A stretch of DNA of 64,000 nt from Acanthornis magna (Eukaryota; Chordata; Aves; Passeriformes; Acanthizidae). The position numbers and the translations under genes were made by a program. This document shows, one piece after another, positions 45,974 to 59,128 of the stretch. Each line of letters opens with the position of its first letter. Positions within the stretch are counted from its first letter, which is position 1. Location of the stretch: contig JAWUZG010000084.1 in the NCBI GenBank assembly GCA_036785705.1, positions 5,143,001 to 5,207,000 of the forward strand. The letters are read 5' to 3'. The notes under the pieces were generated by a model that saw only the letters and a list, made by a program, of their open reading frames with translations, was not told the origin of the DNA and searched no databases.

Positions 45974-48900
45974 AGCTGAAATTTGGGAGGTTAAGGAAAT
46001 ACCTTGTCACCCACCAAGCTATTTTGAAGTGGATGAGTACAGAGCTGGGGAATGCAGAAAATTATTATATCAGCCAGGGCTTCAAACTCTTACAGTTTGA
46101 TGTTGTGGGGGAGAGATGGGGAAGTTTTGAAGTAGCCTGCCGATGTTTGAAGGGCACTTTGTTGACTGAAATATTGAACACATTTAGTCCAACTAGACCT
46201 TCATTTTCCTTTTTTTCTCCCGTCTCCCCTTCTGAGCCTTATTTTACACCCTTTGTATGAAATGTCTCATGGTTTCTGTCTCTTCCATGTTTGCTAAACG
46301 GGTACTAGAACATGAACTATCAGAATGCTTCAGAGTAGAACTGTGTTCTCTCCGATTCCTGTCTTGTTTTGGTCTGGACTGTGTGCCACATTTCCCACAA
46401 CACGCCACGGGTTTGTAACTCCTCAGCAGGTCTCTTCAGGACAAGCTTCAAGAGGTAAATTTTGCGTGAGCAAACAGTTACACAAACCAGCCACATTTCT
46501 GCACACAAATGAGGGATTTCCGTATGCAAACAGAGGAGCAGATAGTTACCTAAATTCATGCAAAGACCTTGTCTTTAGGCTGAACAGGGGTTCTGCAGCC
46601 TGTTGTGCTCACAAGATCCATGCCATTTGCAGTGAACAAGTGCCTTTGTGTTCATGGGGTGAAACCAGGGAATGCTACACCTCTGTATTTCCCTATTCTC
46701 ATGTTCTTTCACATAACCCAAACACAACCCTGCAAGAGCAGCCCCTTGCAGCCTGGTGAGATGCAGAGATCACCACATTCCTGAAATCACCAGTGTGAGA
46801 GGTGGTATGGACATTTTCATATTTCTAAATGCACATTTTAATTTAATTGGGGAATGCCCCCCTTCCAGAAAGCACCTGCTTTGCAAATGTTTAAATATGT
46901 GCACACATTAATACCCAGATTGTTAGGGGGTTTTTTTGTTACAAAGAGATCGTCAGGTTGTTCTGATCAGCAGCTGGTGACTGTGCAAGGTCAGTGATGC
47001 TATAAATTGTTGTAAAGGATGTGATGCCATCTCTTGTCCCCCTGTCTGTGCTGAAGATGCTTCAAATACCTGGGCACAGCACAGGTCACTCCAGCCACCC
47101 CTTTCCCATTAAGGCAGCCCTATGCAGCCCCTGGCCACAGCTGAGGTCTCACAGTTCTCCTCCCACACAAGAGAGCTAAAGAACTATTTTTAAAGGAAAG
47201 CTCAGGTTCCCAGGCAGTCACTTGACAGGAAAAGCACCTTTATTAAAAACACCAACCACTGAAAGTCTAGACTGTATTATTTGAGAGCTGTCTCTGGTTG
47301 AGCCCCAGACCATCCATGAAGTGCTCTGGCTTCACTCAAGGGGGGTTTCTCTTGCCACCGCCTTGCCTTAACTTGCAGGGACGAGGAACTCTACAAGGAA
47401 CCATAAAAATTGGTCGAGGTAAAAGCCTAACATACCTTTTCCTTACCATCACGTTTTCAACACAGTAAAGAAACATGCATCAGGTTTAGCCAGAGCAGGA
47501 GATACTGAAGCCTCACTAAATACTTTCTCCCTGGCCACAGCAATCTGAAAAGACATAAATTCTTTCTTGGGCTACCAAAACCCATAAACAAAAACAGAAG
47601 CACTGGCTGACATAAACAAGATAGATGCCCCCAACTAAATATTTACCACCTTAATGTTATCGACCAAAGAGTAGTGCTCTACCAGCTCTGACAGAAATGA
47701 TCTTATCTCCAGATCAACTAAAGCCCAAAGAGGATTTTAAAGAAAGGAAAGCTTAATAATCCTAAAAACACCCTTTCCTGTTCTTGGGAATGAGAAGAGT
47801 CTGAAACAAAAGAAGGCTCAAGAAACTTCTTTAATTGGCCATTAGAAACCTTAGGGTGAAAAAGCTCATTAATAAATAGATCTGTTTTCCCTAGAAAAGC
47901 TCAGCTGTGGAAATACTTTCCATACACACCCTCCCTCTGTCTCCTTGTCATATATATCTGGGAAATTGCCTGGCAGAAGAGAAGAGGTCAGGTTTATGAA
48001 CTGTAAATGTTCAGCTCTTTCTTCTTGTCATTCCCTGTGACAGTCTCCTAGTTTGAATGTTTTGGTTCAGGTATCAAAGAGAGGCATGGGGAGGTGCCTG
48101 GTTAGATAAAACATCTTCACAGCACAGGAATCTTTTCCAAGGATCTTGAAAAGATCAGGAGGGGAACACAACAAATATTTTACATAGGCTGCTTATTGAA
48201 GTTTGCTTTTTTCCCCTGTTAATTCAGGCTTTATCTGTCATGTCCTTCTGTGTTATCAGTGCAATTGCAAACTATAACTCCCCCTGGACTGATGCTGAGG
48301 AAGAGGCATTTTGGCAACAGAACATCTTTTTTACTCATGCCATGGAGTGAAAAAGTGAGTTCAGCTAGAAAACAGCGCAGGTGCTAAAAACCTGTGAGGC
48401 TTTGTGGTGAGCCAAAGCTTTACTGTGGCACCTCCAAGGGAACAGCCGATTCCTCAGGGCAGCCCTGCTCCTGCCAACCAGTGGCGCACGCAGACTCCCT
48501 CCTCCTTCCCAAACCACTGCCCCATCCCTGAGCGCCATCCCCCTCGGCAGGGCAGCATGTGGTGATCCTGGACACCTCTCAGGCAGCACAGAGAGCTGAC
48601 ACTTCTGCTCTTCTCGTTCAAAATGAGCAGAAGCAGCTGCAAAGTGGGGAGGCTCCCAGTGCCTCTCCCCGGGGGAAGGCAGTTGCTGCTCTAACAGAGG
48701 GCCCTTGTGCAGGGAGCCTCCCCCACCAACGCTATTTCCAACAACAGCCTAAAGCAGCCAAGCATCAGCCCCCACAAAGGTCTCCATGAGGCTCCACCCT
48801 TGGTGCTAGGGGTGAATTTGTTCCCATTTATCCTACACCAGCAAGGCCCTCAGAGGTGACAATCAACCCCTGACTGAGGAAGGCGTAACAGGCAACCCCT

Positions 48901-51784
48901 TCATGGGCCAAAAATTGCACCACCACCTCTGCAAGGGGAGAGCACCCCAGGCAGCTCTACCAGGACCTGCATGAGCTGTGGGCATGCTCCTGTGTCCCTT
49001 TTCCCAGGTTCTGGCCATGGGTATCACTGCTCAAACCCAGGCAACAGGACAGGGAGCTGGTGCATCATGTCCCTGAGCAGCCGCAAGGCTGGCGGGCATA
49101 TTTATTTAGAACATTAATGACACAAATTAAACCTCTGCCCTCCCAGCTCCCAGTAATAGGCTCTATCCGAATGGGATAAAAATAAGCAAGTGTGGGAAAT
49201 AATGCCGGCTAGCAACTTGAAAATGAACGGCTAATTTCAAAAAGTTTTCATGCTCAGCAAGATAATTCAAGTAATGACTGGGTAGAAAAGGCTATTTTTT
49301 TCAGATAATGAAATACTATGAATTTCTTCGAATTCGACAAGACTATGACTGAAACAGGTATTTCCCATCCTGACCATGAAGTCTGGGGACAGACCTACAC
49401 AGCCATTTCATATCCCAGATCATTCCCACAGCCATGTTTACTTCATAGCATAGCTTTTTTCAGCTAGTTTGGTAAACTCCACTTCTGCTTGGCCTGGTGA
49501 TCGCAGAATTCTGCCCATATGCCTGAGGGCCAGATTTGGAGAGCTAGTGGGAATTTTGCTGGATGAGGAAGCAGGCTGTGAGTGCTCTCCTGGGGCAGCT
49601 CCCATGAGCAGCACCCAGCTCTTTGTCTGGCTACTGAGCACGGGCTGGAGCCAGATCCCAGCCCAGCCATGGACAGTGTCAGCAGGGATGTGCTGGTCTG
49701 AACACTTTCCTCAGCAGAAGGTGGGCATAGGGCTCTTGGGCAGCACAGTTGCTCTGTCATGGTGCTCAGCCCCAGCACTTTTCTGTTCGGTTTCGCCATC
49801 AGAATATCTGGATTTGGGAGATTTTGGGAGATCTCGCCTAAAATTCGGCAGCACTGCTTTCTGAAGACGTCTTATAGCTAAATTGGCTAACAAAAAGCCT
49901 CTTGTAGATAAAAGAGCTCTGCGAGTCAACAACTGGCTAAGCAGTTTAAACCTCTAAGTAAGGCATCCTCTATTTAAACGTTATAGGCAAATCTAATTTA
50001 AGCTTTTAAAAATATTATGGGCAGGTGTTTAAGTCGCGGGCACACTGGGCTGCGAGGGGGCTGGGCGCCGCTTCCCAGGCGGGCAGCATTTTGTTCAGCC
50101 AAGCTTTCTGCAGAAGGGCCACGTGACAGAGGCCAAATAAACAGCATCTGGGGATTTTCAATTACAGACCTTCACCCAGCATGCCTGCACTGTAATCTCT
50201 ACCAGATGAGGCTCAGGCCTCACTATTTTCAATAATTCACACACTGTGTACACATAACATGACAATAAGGGCATTCATGCAACCGCCTGATTCGCACATC
50301 AAAGCTCCCAAATGGCCAGCTGTAAGCATGCTTACTGCTGAATAATTCATTCTTTTCACAGGCTTGAAAAAACGCTCAGCGGGAGTTGGCAAGCTTGTGT
50401 TCTTTCCTGTGTGGTATGCTAAACTCAAATTTTGAAAGAGGTACAGCCCCACTAAAAAGAGACAGAGATACAACTATTTAAATGTGCATTTGCGAGCTTT
50501 CAGATGGCTGCTCACAGAAAAAAAAAAAAAAGAAAAAAGCAGCTCTACGTTTCCAAGTGGATAGCGGAGATAAGAGGAAATAACCTACATCTCCTCTGAG
50601 GCAGGTGGTTAATAGAAATAAAATGATAAAGCTGTTTTCTGGCTGGTAAAATATTTTTTACATGTATTATTCCTGGCTAAAAGTCTTGGATATACCAGGC
50701 GCATAACAGTCAACAAGTTCAGCAGACTTGAAATTTCCTCATACTTAGCATAAATTTTCTACTAGACAGCAAAGAGGGTTTTTGTTAAGACTAACACATA
50801 TGAAAAAGGCAAACACAGCAACACCAGAGCTAATTCTGTAACTCCTATTTACTCTTCTCACAGATATGGGTTGAATACTAATTTCTACATGATATTTTAA
50901 CAACTCCAAACTTGCAGCTGTGTCCCTGAACATTTAGCTTGCAACAAGTGAGAGTGCTCCAGATTTTCTAATACTTTGACTTAACACAACAGAAGCATCA
51001 TTTCTTTAGGAGAAAAAAAAAGGGGGGAGAAAAAGGAAGGGTCTGCTTCATAATATCAAGTTTTCTTGACTGTCAATCAATGTCTGAACCAGCAGGATCA
51101 ACTAGTCATGACCTCTCCTTATAGCAAACACATGCTGCTTACCAGCTGTGGACTGTGTTTTTTACATCCTTTTCTCTATCATTCAGAATGGCTTCCTCCT
51201 AATCACAATAATCCCAAAAGTGCTAAAACATATCAATCGTCCTCTAAGCCCTGCCTACAAAAGGCCAGCCGTCCAGCCTTTATTGGCTTGTCCAACAGCA
51301 GCTGATACTTCATTCAACTACAAATCCAATTTAGCAGTTACAAGAGGTTTAGCATCACTGGAAAAATATTGGTGTTGATCCTGCACTCTTAAGTCAGCAA
51401 ATATTCCTTTGCCATATTGTTTAGCTTTTTCTGCCATATTTACACTTCTGCTGGATTTCCCTGAGTGACTTCAACAACAGCATTTAACCTCTGAACTGGT
51501 AATATTTACAGTTGATCAAACAGCGATTTTTAAAATATGTTTACCACAAGTACAGAAACACAAGCCTATTTGAATTCCAACTGTTATAATTCTGAAAAAA
51601 TCCCCAACCAACAACCCTAAAAACAAACACAGCCATTTCACTCAAAACCATAGAGCACACTTTATGTACCAGTTATGCAGGATGTTATTTATTATAGCCC
51701 TTCAGGCAAGTTCATGGCAATTCTTTCACTTATGTATTTTTAATTGCCAAGAGAGCCAATGCAAACACTCTCTTGATCCCCCCT

Positions 51785-51875
51785 ACACCTTTTATTTTTC
51801 TTTTATTTTCTTTTTCACCTTATTTGTCTTTTTTTTAAAATTTTCTTTTCTTTTTTTTTCTTTTTGTCCTCTTTA
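51785..51875. repeat. T/C-rich low-complexity tract
   Basis: About 90 bases, nearly all pyrimidine, made of TTTTCTTTT-type units on the plus strand. It is purine-rich on the TEAD1 transcript. Confidence 0.85.
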
Positions 51876-54800
51876 AGCAGCAGTGTGTCGGAGAGCTGGG
51901 GCCAAGGACACAGGCAGGTCTCACAGTCCCCAGGGAATGGGATGGGAGCAAAAAAATGAACTGCGCGTCTTAGACCTGTTGGAGCTTTTTGTTGCGCTGG
52001 GAGCTGAGGGTCTGGCTCAGAATTGAGGTAAGGACCATGCAAGGACAGGACTGGGAGGGGGCAAAGATCTCAGGGTTCCTAAAATGGGTTTTAAGCGTTG
52101 CCCCAGCAGTGTGTGGGTGTATGAGCACACACACACAACTACAACAAGCAACTTAAATATATACAAATTAACTGCTTGCAAGGCATACCCTAACTGGGCT
52201 GCCAAGGAGGAGAGGGGAAAGAAAAGATCCCAGAAACAAAATAACCGAAAAAATCCCTTCGGATGCTAATAAGCAAACAATTACAATGACTCACTGAAGT
52301 TATATCATAATGATACTTCCAAGGAAAAGAACTTTTTGTGTATTGTATTAAAACCAACAACAATAAAATGATCCCAGATTGAATCAAGACCACAATTTAA
52401 TTTACACAGCAAAAGGGAAATGACCTAATAGGAGCACAGAAAGATATTCTCCTCATGTCAAGTCTTAATCTTTGGGTTTTTTCCCAGCTTCGGTTTTAGA
52501 GAAAACAAAAAGACCCGTAGACACATCTGGTTCAAAAGTCTTCATTGACATTAATGTAATGCATCGGACTCTGTTTGGCAGGTCTTCATACTGGGAAATA
52601 TTCCACATAAGCAATGCTTATTAATTTTCTTCTTCTGATTTCTTAAAAACATGGGCAGAAGAACATATTTCAGAAAGAGAGGAGTGATCCAGAGAGTTCT
52701 CTGAATATTCATTAATTAATATTTTGTCAGTGTCAGTTGTCTCAACAAAAGAAGGTTTCACAATTTACTCTAAGCTCCATTTGATTAAAATTTAAATGCT
52801 ACAAAAATACATGGATTTTTTTTTTTTTTTGCCCCTAGTAATTATTTTCTACTTACAATGAACTGTATTTTACTGCAACCAAAAATGCATTTCAAAACAA
52901 ACAGCAATTTTTAGGCTTCAGAATATATAAAGAAATCCCCACAGGAAAAAAAAAAATCCCCTAACTTGACCTTTGCCATATCTCTGGATCAGCTACAGAT
53001 GTTTAGTAGATTATACCAAAACCTAGATGTCCTTAATCTGACATTCTGTGGTTTTTTCCCGTGCTATGATAGGAACTCTCAGTAAGCTCTCTGCGAAGAC
53101 CCCATGCAAATTCCACATGCATACGCAATTCCCAGCTTGTTTTCTGAGGTAGCTGCAATTTCTCAGTGACATGAGCGGTTCAGAAAGGAGGAGACTCTTG
53201 CCCAACACTGCTGACAGAAAGTCTGATTTGGACAGGAATCCTTCAAATACACAGACAATGGGCTGGCTGACCTGTCATGCATGATGGATGAGTTAAGGGG
53301 ATTAAAACCACTATTTGCATTAGAATACATAAAAATTAGCAAAATAGAATTTCTCAGTAGGTGGCTTCAGTTCTGTTTGTTCTCTTAGGCAAAACAAAGT
53401 TCATTTTTAAAGAAATTAAGATTTTTAAAGTAACGCTTATTTGTAGAGAAGAAACTCTGGATTCTGGTTTGCTTCCTATTGTTTATTCTTTAAGAAATAC
53501 ACTTTAACTATCACCAAAGTACCCTTTTCTCCCCATGTTTATTATTAGACCATTACACAACTACAGTGTTCTAACTACTTTTAACTGTAGGTATACCTTC
53601 ATGCTTACATGTTTCTAAGCTGCATATAACCCCAAAAAAAGTGCTTTGAATTCAGGGAGAGATGATCAAAAAGACCAAAAAATTGCATTAAATTTGTTTT
53701 GTATTGTATTGTATTGATGTTTCAGTGAGGTTCTGAATATGAGCCTGTGACTCAAGAACTGTAAAAGGCAGATGCTTGAATCACTGCATATTTCTTTTGA
53801 CCAGATTCATGCTGCACACAGCGATGGTACTTAAAAGACTCAGACATGGCTGCACAAAGCGACCTCATGAAAGGCTGGCCTAATAGAATAGCATTATATT
53901 GTTTATACAACATATCTTTGAAAGAAATCTGTATGGACAAATCAGGCAAACAGATGTAGAAACTCCAGAAACATCCATGGACCATCACCCCCTCACTCCT
54001 GCTGAGAGATTTGTCTGTCTCTCAGACCAGAGCTGCTGAAGCTGTGGAGATCCTGCTCTTTGCAAGGCTCACACATCCAAACTTCAGGCAGCCAGGGGCC
54101 TCTAGAAAACCCAGCACTTTTTAAAACACATGTCTGTACTGCCAAATATGTCACCGAACTCCCTGCCTGTTTTACTAGTGAACTGCAGTCAGACCAGTGA
54201 TCTATTCCACCATGCCCTACCATGACAGCAGCACTAGCAGAAAGCAAAGCATTAGGCATAGGAGGCATTAAGGAGGCACATTTTTTCCAGAGATGGCATA
54301 ACCAACAAGAAAAGCTGTGACAGGATTTCTCAACTCAGCATTTACTCAAATGAGATTTTAAGAGAGCAGATCATCTCTTACTCACTGATGAGGGTCTCAT
54401 CCAGAGGTTGTCTAAAACAGGGCAATGCCAGAGCCTGCAGCCAGGGATGAGATCCCACGATACATCTCTGTGCATCCGCAGGCAAGGGAAGACCTGGTGA
54501 GCTGCCTTTTCAGCTCTACAGACCCTGCACTGGGATATCATGGAACTCTTTGCAAAAACTATTTGTTTAGCTTATGACTTATTTAGTTCCTGTGTCCATG
54601 CAGTTAAGATCCTTTATTTTCACAGCAGGTGCAAAGAGGTATTTAAATTTTCATTATGTTCAGGGTATTTGGTCTTGGTTTGTGTTAGATGACAGCTTCT
54701 GACACCAGATGGGCCAAGTAGAGAAACGTTGACTGGCATATGAAAGAGCTTGGGATACATCCAACATCAACCTTGGTTTCCAAGTTATTTCACAAGCACA

Positions 54801-56178
54801 AAGTAGCATTTTGTGGAGATTTTATAGCTAACAATGTCATTCAAGCTACAGTACAATAAATATTTTGCACCAATTATGAACCCACAAGAGAGACCTACAA
54901 CATACTTGAGTTACATGGTAAGTAATTTCTTGCAAACACAGTCTCAAAACATGTTTAAAATTGAGACTCTTTTAACTCTTTCTTCAGCCTACAGAAAGAC
55001 CCGTCCATACTTCCTTCCCATTAGATCAGCTGCCCATTCCTGCCTCCCTGCAGATGCCACCTGAGTCACTGATGTTCCAGCTTCAGTGAAGGAGAACTAT
55101 ATTGCTGCACTTCTGAAGGATTCCTAAGAAACCAGTCCAAGGGGTGAAAAAGAAACCTCAATATCGTCATAAACTCAGGTATGAGAGCACCACAAGCTGT
55201 TAAAGAACAGAAGACATCACTGTTAATTTTGAAGCTCAGCTAAGATATACAGCAATGAAGAGCTGAGTAATCAAATAATACTGCACCAAAATGCATTTTG
55301 TTTAAATTTGGAAGTGTTCCTCATAACCTACTCATTTGCCAGAGCAAAAAATGCCTGCCTGGTTCTCCCTGCCCCTCTGGCCCAGGCTCCAGCATCCCAC
55401 TGTACATCCCAAGCAAGGTAAATACCATGCTGCTGATTTCATTATCATTGAAAACACCCATTTGTGCCTTTCAAAATCTGCAGGATTATCTTGGAGAATC
55501 ATAAGAAAATTTTGCTTTGTGTAGCCACCAAATGCATTAGAGACCTAATATTTGTAATCTTTGTTACATGTTTTTTTAGTTAAAGTGGTTGCTTTGGTTG
55601 ATGGGAGGGCTCTTTAAAGAAAAATAATTTAAGGGGCAGGACATGCCGGAGAACCAAAAGAAAAATTACAGTTATTTACAATCTTTTTACTACTTATTTG
55701 TTTCTATACTAAATCACTACTTTCTTTTGCTTCCCAGCTCATGGCTTTACTTTCCATAATATTTATTCCAAAAGTGTACATTTGGAAACCTTTTCTTTGT
55801 TTGTTTCGGATAAATGAGTAATGAAGTGCAAACACAGTTTCACACATAATTCTTAATCCCACTTTCTTTAGGCCTGATGCAGTAGGAGAGAAACTTCAAA
55901 GGTTGTTTTGTGCCTGAGTAACACCGACATGGGACTGGCAGAGGAGACTGGGCTTCCAGCTGCAGCTCTGCCAAGTCCCTGTGCTCGCTTCACAGTTTTG
56001 CCTGTTACGGATGTTAGCTCTCTACATTTCATAGTGAAAATTATTCCTTAAAGATTCCTCCCCTCCACCCACATCCATGGTTATCCTATGGAGCAGCCCC
56101 AGCCACCAGTGGTCCCTAGTCCTGACAGCAACAATGGACATTTCACAAACAGTAGGAGGCTTTTCTTCTCAGTTCCAA

Positions 56179-56316
56179 CACAGAATCACAGATTCATTAC
56201 GGTTGGAAAAGACCTCTGAGACCATTGACTCCTACCCTTAACCCAGCTACATTATGTTCACCACTAAACCATGTCTCCAAGTGCCACATCCACGTGCCTT
56301 TTGAACACTTCCAGGA
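56179..56316 (-). mobile_element. CR1 LINE 3' fragment (minus orientation)
   Basis: ACAGAATCACAGATTCATTA, CGGTTGGAAAAGACCTCTGA, CACTAAACCATGTCTCCAAG, TGCCACATCCACGTG and TTTGAACACTTCCAGG are the reverse complement of a CR1 3' end. The copy breaks off after about 140 bp. Confidence 0.88.
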
Positions 56317-57585
56317 GCTGAGGGCTGAGGGCTGGCATTAGGACCAGGATGGGACACACGTCCCAACACAGCCCTCACAGCTGACATCACCAGACCCACT
56401 GGCAGGAGCTGTGAGCAAGGCAGCTTCATGCAGCAGAGGAGCAAAGTTTAAATATACACACATCTGGACCTGCAGTCAACATTTATTAATGCGGCTTACA
56501 GATTTCTGCCTCTACCAATCTCCCAGTTTGCTCATGAGACTTTACTGTGTATTTAGTTTAACCTGCTGATATGGTAATCAGTAATCACTGGCGCATAAAA
56601 TTATTTCATTTTTCTTTTAATCATTGGCACTTTATGCATTCTTCTCTCCCCTCTCTCTCCCACTTTTTCTCTCCCTCCTCTTCCCCCGCCCTTCTTAAAT
56701 AGTAAGGACAAGTAACACCAGTGCTTCCCCTTTCTTGGTTGTTTCCCTCCATTCCATACGGGTTCATCTTTAAAGAGCCCTTCCCTTCTGCCTGGTCCAT
56801 CATGTACAGCGTCTACCCTGTGCAGGCTGTCACACACCCCAGGATGCTGTTTGAGGGGTGTTACTGTCTAGTGGGCAAAGTTCTGACCAAGGCTCCTGCA
56901 TCTGACTTCTACCTAGGCCAGTGGCTGGCAGGATGCATCTTGACACAGTAAGAAGAGTTTCAAGTGAGGAAGAGGTCCTGAGGTTCATCAGTGAGCAGCT
57001 GAGACCAACAACCTTCTGACCCTGGCATGAATCCAGGTGCACCCATTGGCAAAAGGGCATTTCAGAGCAGTGACAATGTGCTCAGCATGCCTCTTCCTAA
57101 GCTTCTGCCTCTGCAAGCACAGAAATAGCAATCTGTGCTTTGCTAAATCACAGGCAGTGTACAGACCACTACACTGTACCTCTTCTGCCAACTCCACACG
57201 GCACCACATTTCTTAGTTTTACAAACTTTGAAGCACAGTACTATATTTTACACTTTTCCTGTTTTGGTGGTAAAGGCATTTTCCCTAAGGCAGCTGGCAA
57301 ATCCATCTCTAACCTGGCTATCACACCAGTATCAACATTTTAGCACACACAAGGTTTTTGCTACTAAAAGACAAAGAAATCGTTATTGGGTCAGCCAAAG
57401 GAACTCCACCTGACATCAGGCTTAGCTATAACATGTGCACAAAGAGAAAAAATTAGTGCTGCAGAGACTTATCAAGAGTGCTTGCAAGAGTGGCACCCCT
57501 TTCATCTTTGTGAGATGCAGATGAGTATGTCAGTACTCACCACTCCAGACACTAAATTGAGCCATAGACTGATTTTCCATAAGGA

Positions 57586-57672
57586 CTGGTGGACATGGTA
57601 GTGTTAGGTTAACAGTTGGACTCAATGACCTTAGGGATCTTTTCCAACCTAAATGATTCTGTGAGTCTATGA
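57586..57672 (+). mobile_element. CR1 LINE 3' end (plus orientation)
   Basis: GGTGGACATGGTAGTGTTAG, CAGTTGGACTCAATGACCTT, then TTTTCCAACCTAAATGATTC and TGTGAGTCTATGAC. This is a short, clear CR1 terminus. Confidence 0.88.
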
Positions 57673-58301
57673 CATAAGAACAAGAAGTAAAAATATACTT
57701 ACTTACCTCAGAGGCCCACAAATGTTTATATGAAGCTATTAAAAAGCTGAGATTTAAAACAACACATCCATTTAAAAGAAAACGAAAAGTTGTTTCTGGT
57801 AAGGCTGATGCAGTTATATGTTTTCTGTTGGGGGAAATTTACAGCCACATTATTGCTGTCAAGGAGGGTAGTGAGCCACAAGGATTTCCAGATGCCATGT
57901 GTGAAGTTTCTCATTTCCCCTACTATACTAAAGTACATTATCACCCAAACGCAAACAAGCTTTAAAAAGTATCTGTCATTAAAACATGTGTGGCCCCCTT
58001 TCCGGGACTTCAGAGATTTGGGGCTTTTTTCTTCTCCTTTCCTTTCTTTTTAAGCCAGATGGGAGAGGGCACTGCAGCACTCCCAGGGGCCCAGTGCTGA
58101 TCACACAGATGTTGACAGCAATACTTTGGGCTGCACCCAAAGTGAGAGGTACATGCTGCACCCTGCCAGTGAGAAACCTGGCTCTGCCAAACAGAAACAT
58201 TTCACTTGCTGAAAGTCAGGCAAAGGAGGGGAAGAAACACTGCCACGACGTTCCTCAAAGCAGCTATGAACGCGAAAACAGATTCAAGAGGAACACAGAA
58301 G

Positions 58302-59128
58302 TGTACTGGGTTTGCGTGGCCAGGTTTTGGCAGTGAGGGGCTACAGGGGTGGCTTCTGTGAGGAGCTGCCAGAAGCTTCCTCATGTCCAACGGTGCCAAC
58401 ATCAGCCAGCTCTGAGACAGACGCGCCTCTGGCCAAGGCTGGGCCAATTACAAATGGTGGCAATGCCTCTATGATAACAGAATTAAGAAGAAGAAAAAAA
58501 AAGTTATTGTGCTGATGTAATTGCAGTCAGACAAGAGCAGGATGGGAATGAGTGAGAGGAACAGCCCTGCAGACACCCAGGTCAGTGCTGGAGGTGCTCC
58601 AGAAGATTCCCCTGCAGCATGTGGCAGCCCCTGGTGAGGCAGCTGTGCCCCTGCAGCCCACATTGGATCAGTCTGGGGAGAACTGTTGCCTGTGAGATGT
58701 ACTTGCATTGGAGAAGTTCCTGGAGAATTGTGTCCTGTGGGAAGGACCCTGTGCTGGGGCAGGGGCAGGACTCAGGGTTCCTCTCCCTGAGCAGCAGCAG
58801 GAACAACGTGTGATGAACTGACCATGCCCCCCATTCCCTGTCCCCCTGCCCTGCAGGGGGAGGAGGTAGAGCTGGGAAGGAGGGATGGGTGTGGAAAAGG
58901 TGTTTTAAGGTCTTATTTTACTTTTCAGTATTCTGCTCTGATTTTGTTAGCAATAAATTCAATTAATATCTCTAATTAGAGCCCGTTTTGCCCATGACAG
59001 TAACTGGTGAGTTATGCTTATGTCAACTCACAAACCCTTTGTTACATTTTCTCTCCCCTGCCCAGCTGCAGAGGTGAGTGATAGACTTTGGTGGGTGCTT
59101 GGAATCCAGCCAGGGTCAACCCACTACA
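58302..59128 (+). mobile_element. Solo LTR of an avian ERVL-like endogenous retrovirus
   Basis: An 827-bp element begins TGTACTGGGTTTGCGTGGCC and ends GGGTCAACCCACTACA, with TG...CA ends. It is flanked by near-identical 5-bp sequences (AGAAG at 58297-58301 and AGAAC at 59129-59133), as expected of a target-site duplication with one change. A polyadenylation signal AATAAA lies at 58952-58957, giving plus orientation, antisense to TEAD1. I recognise the sequence as a common LTR type in passerine and other neoavian genomes (TguLTR5/ERVL-like; exact subfamily unsure). No primer-binding site, gag, pol or env remains on either side, so it is a solo LTR left by recombination. Confidence 0.85.

Noticed and set aside
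46325..46759. 144-residue plus-strand open frame
   Set aside because: No known domain, no promoter or poly(A) context, inside a TEAD1 intron, with codon use that looks random.
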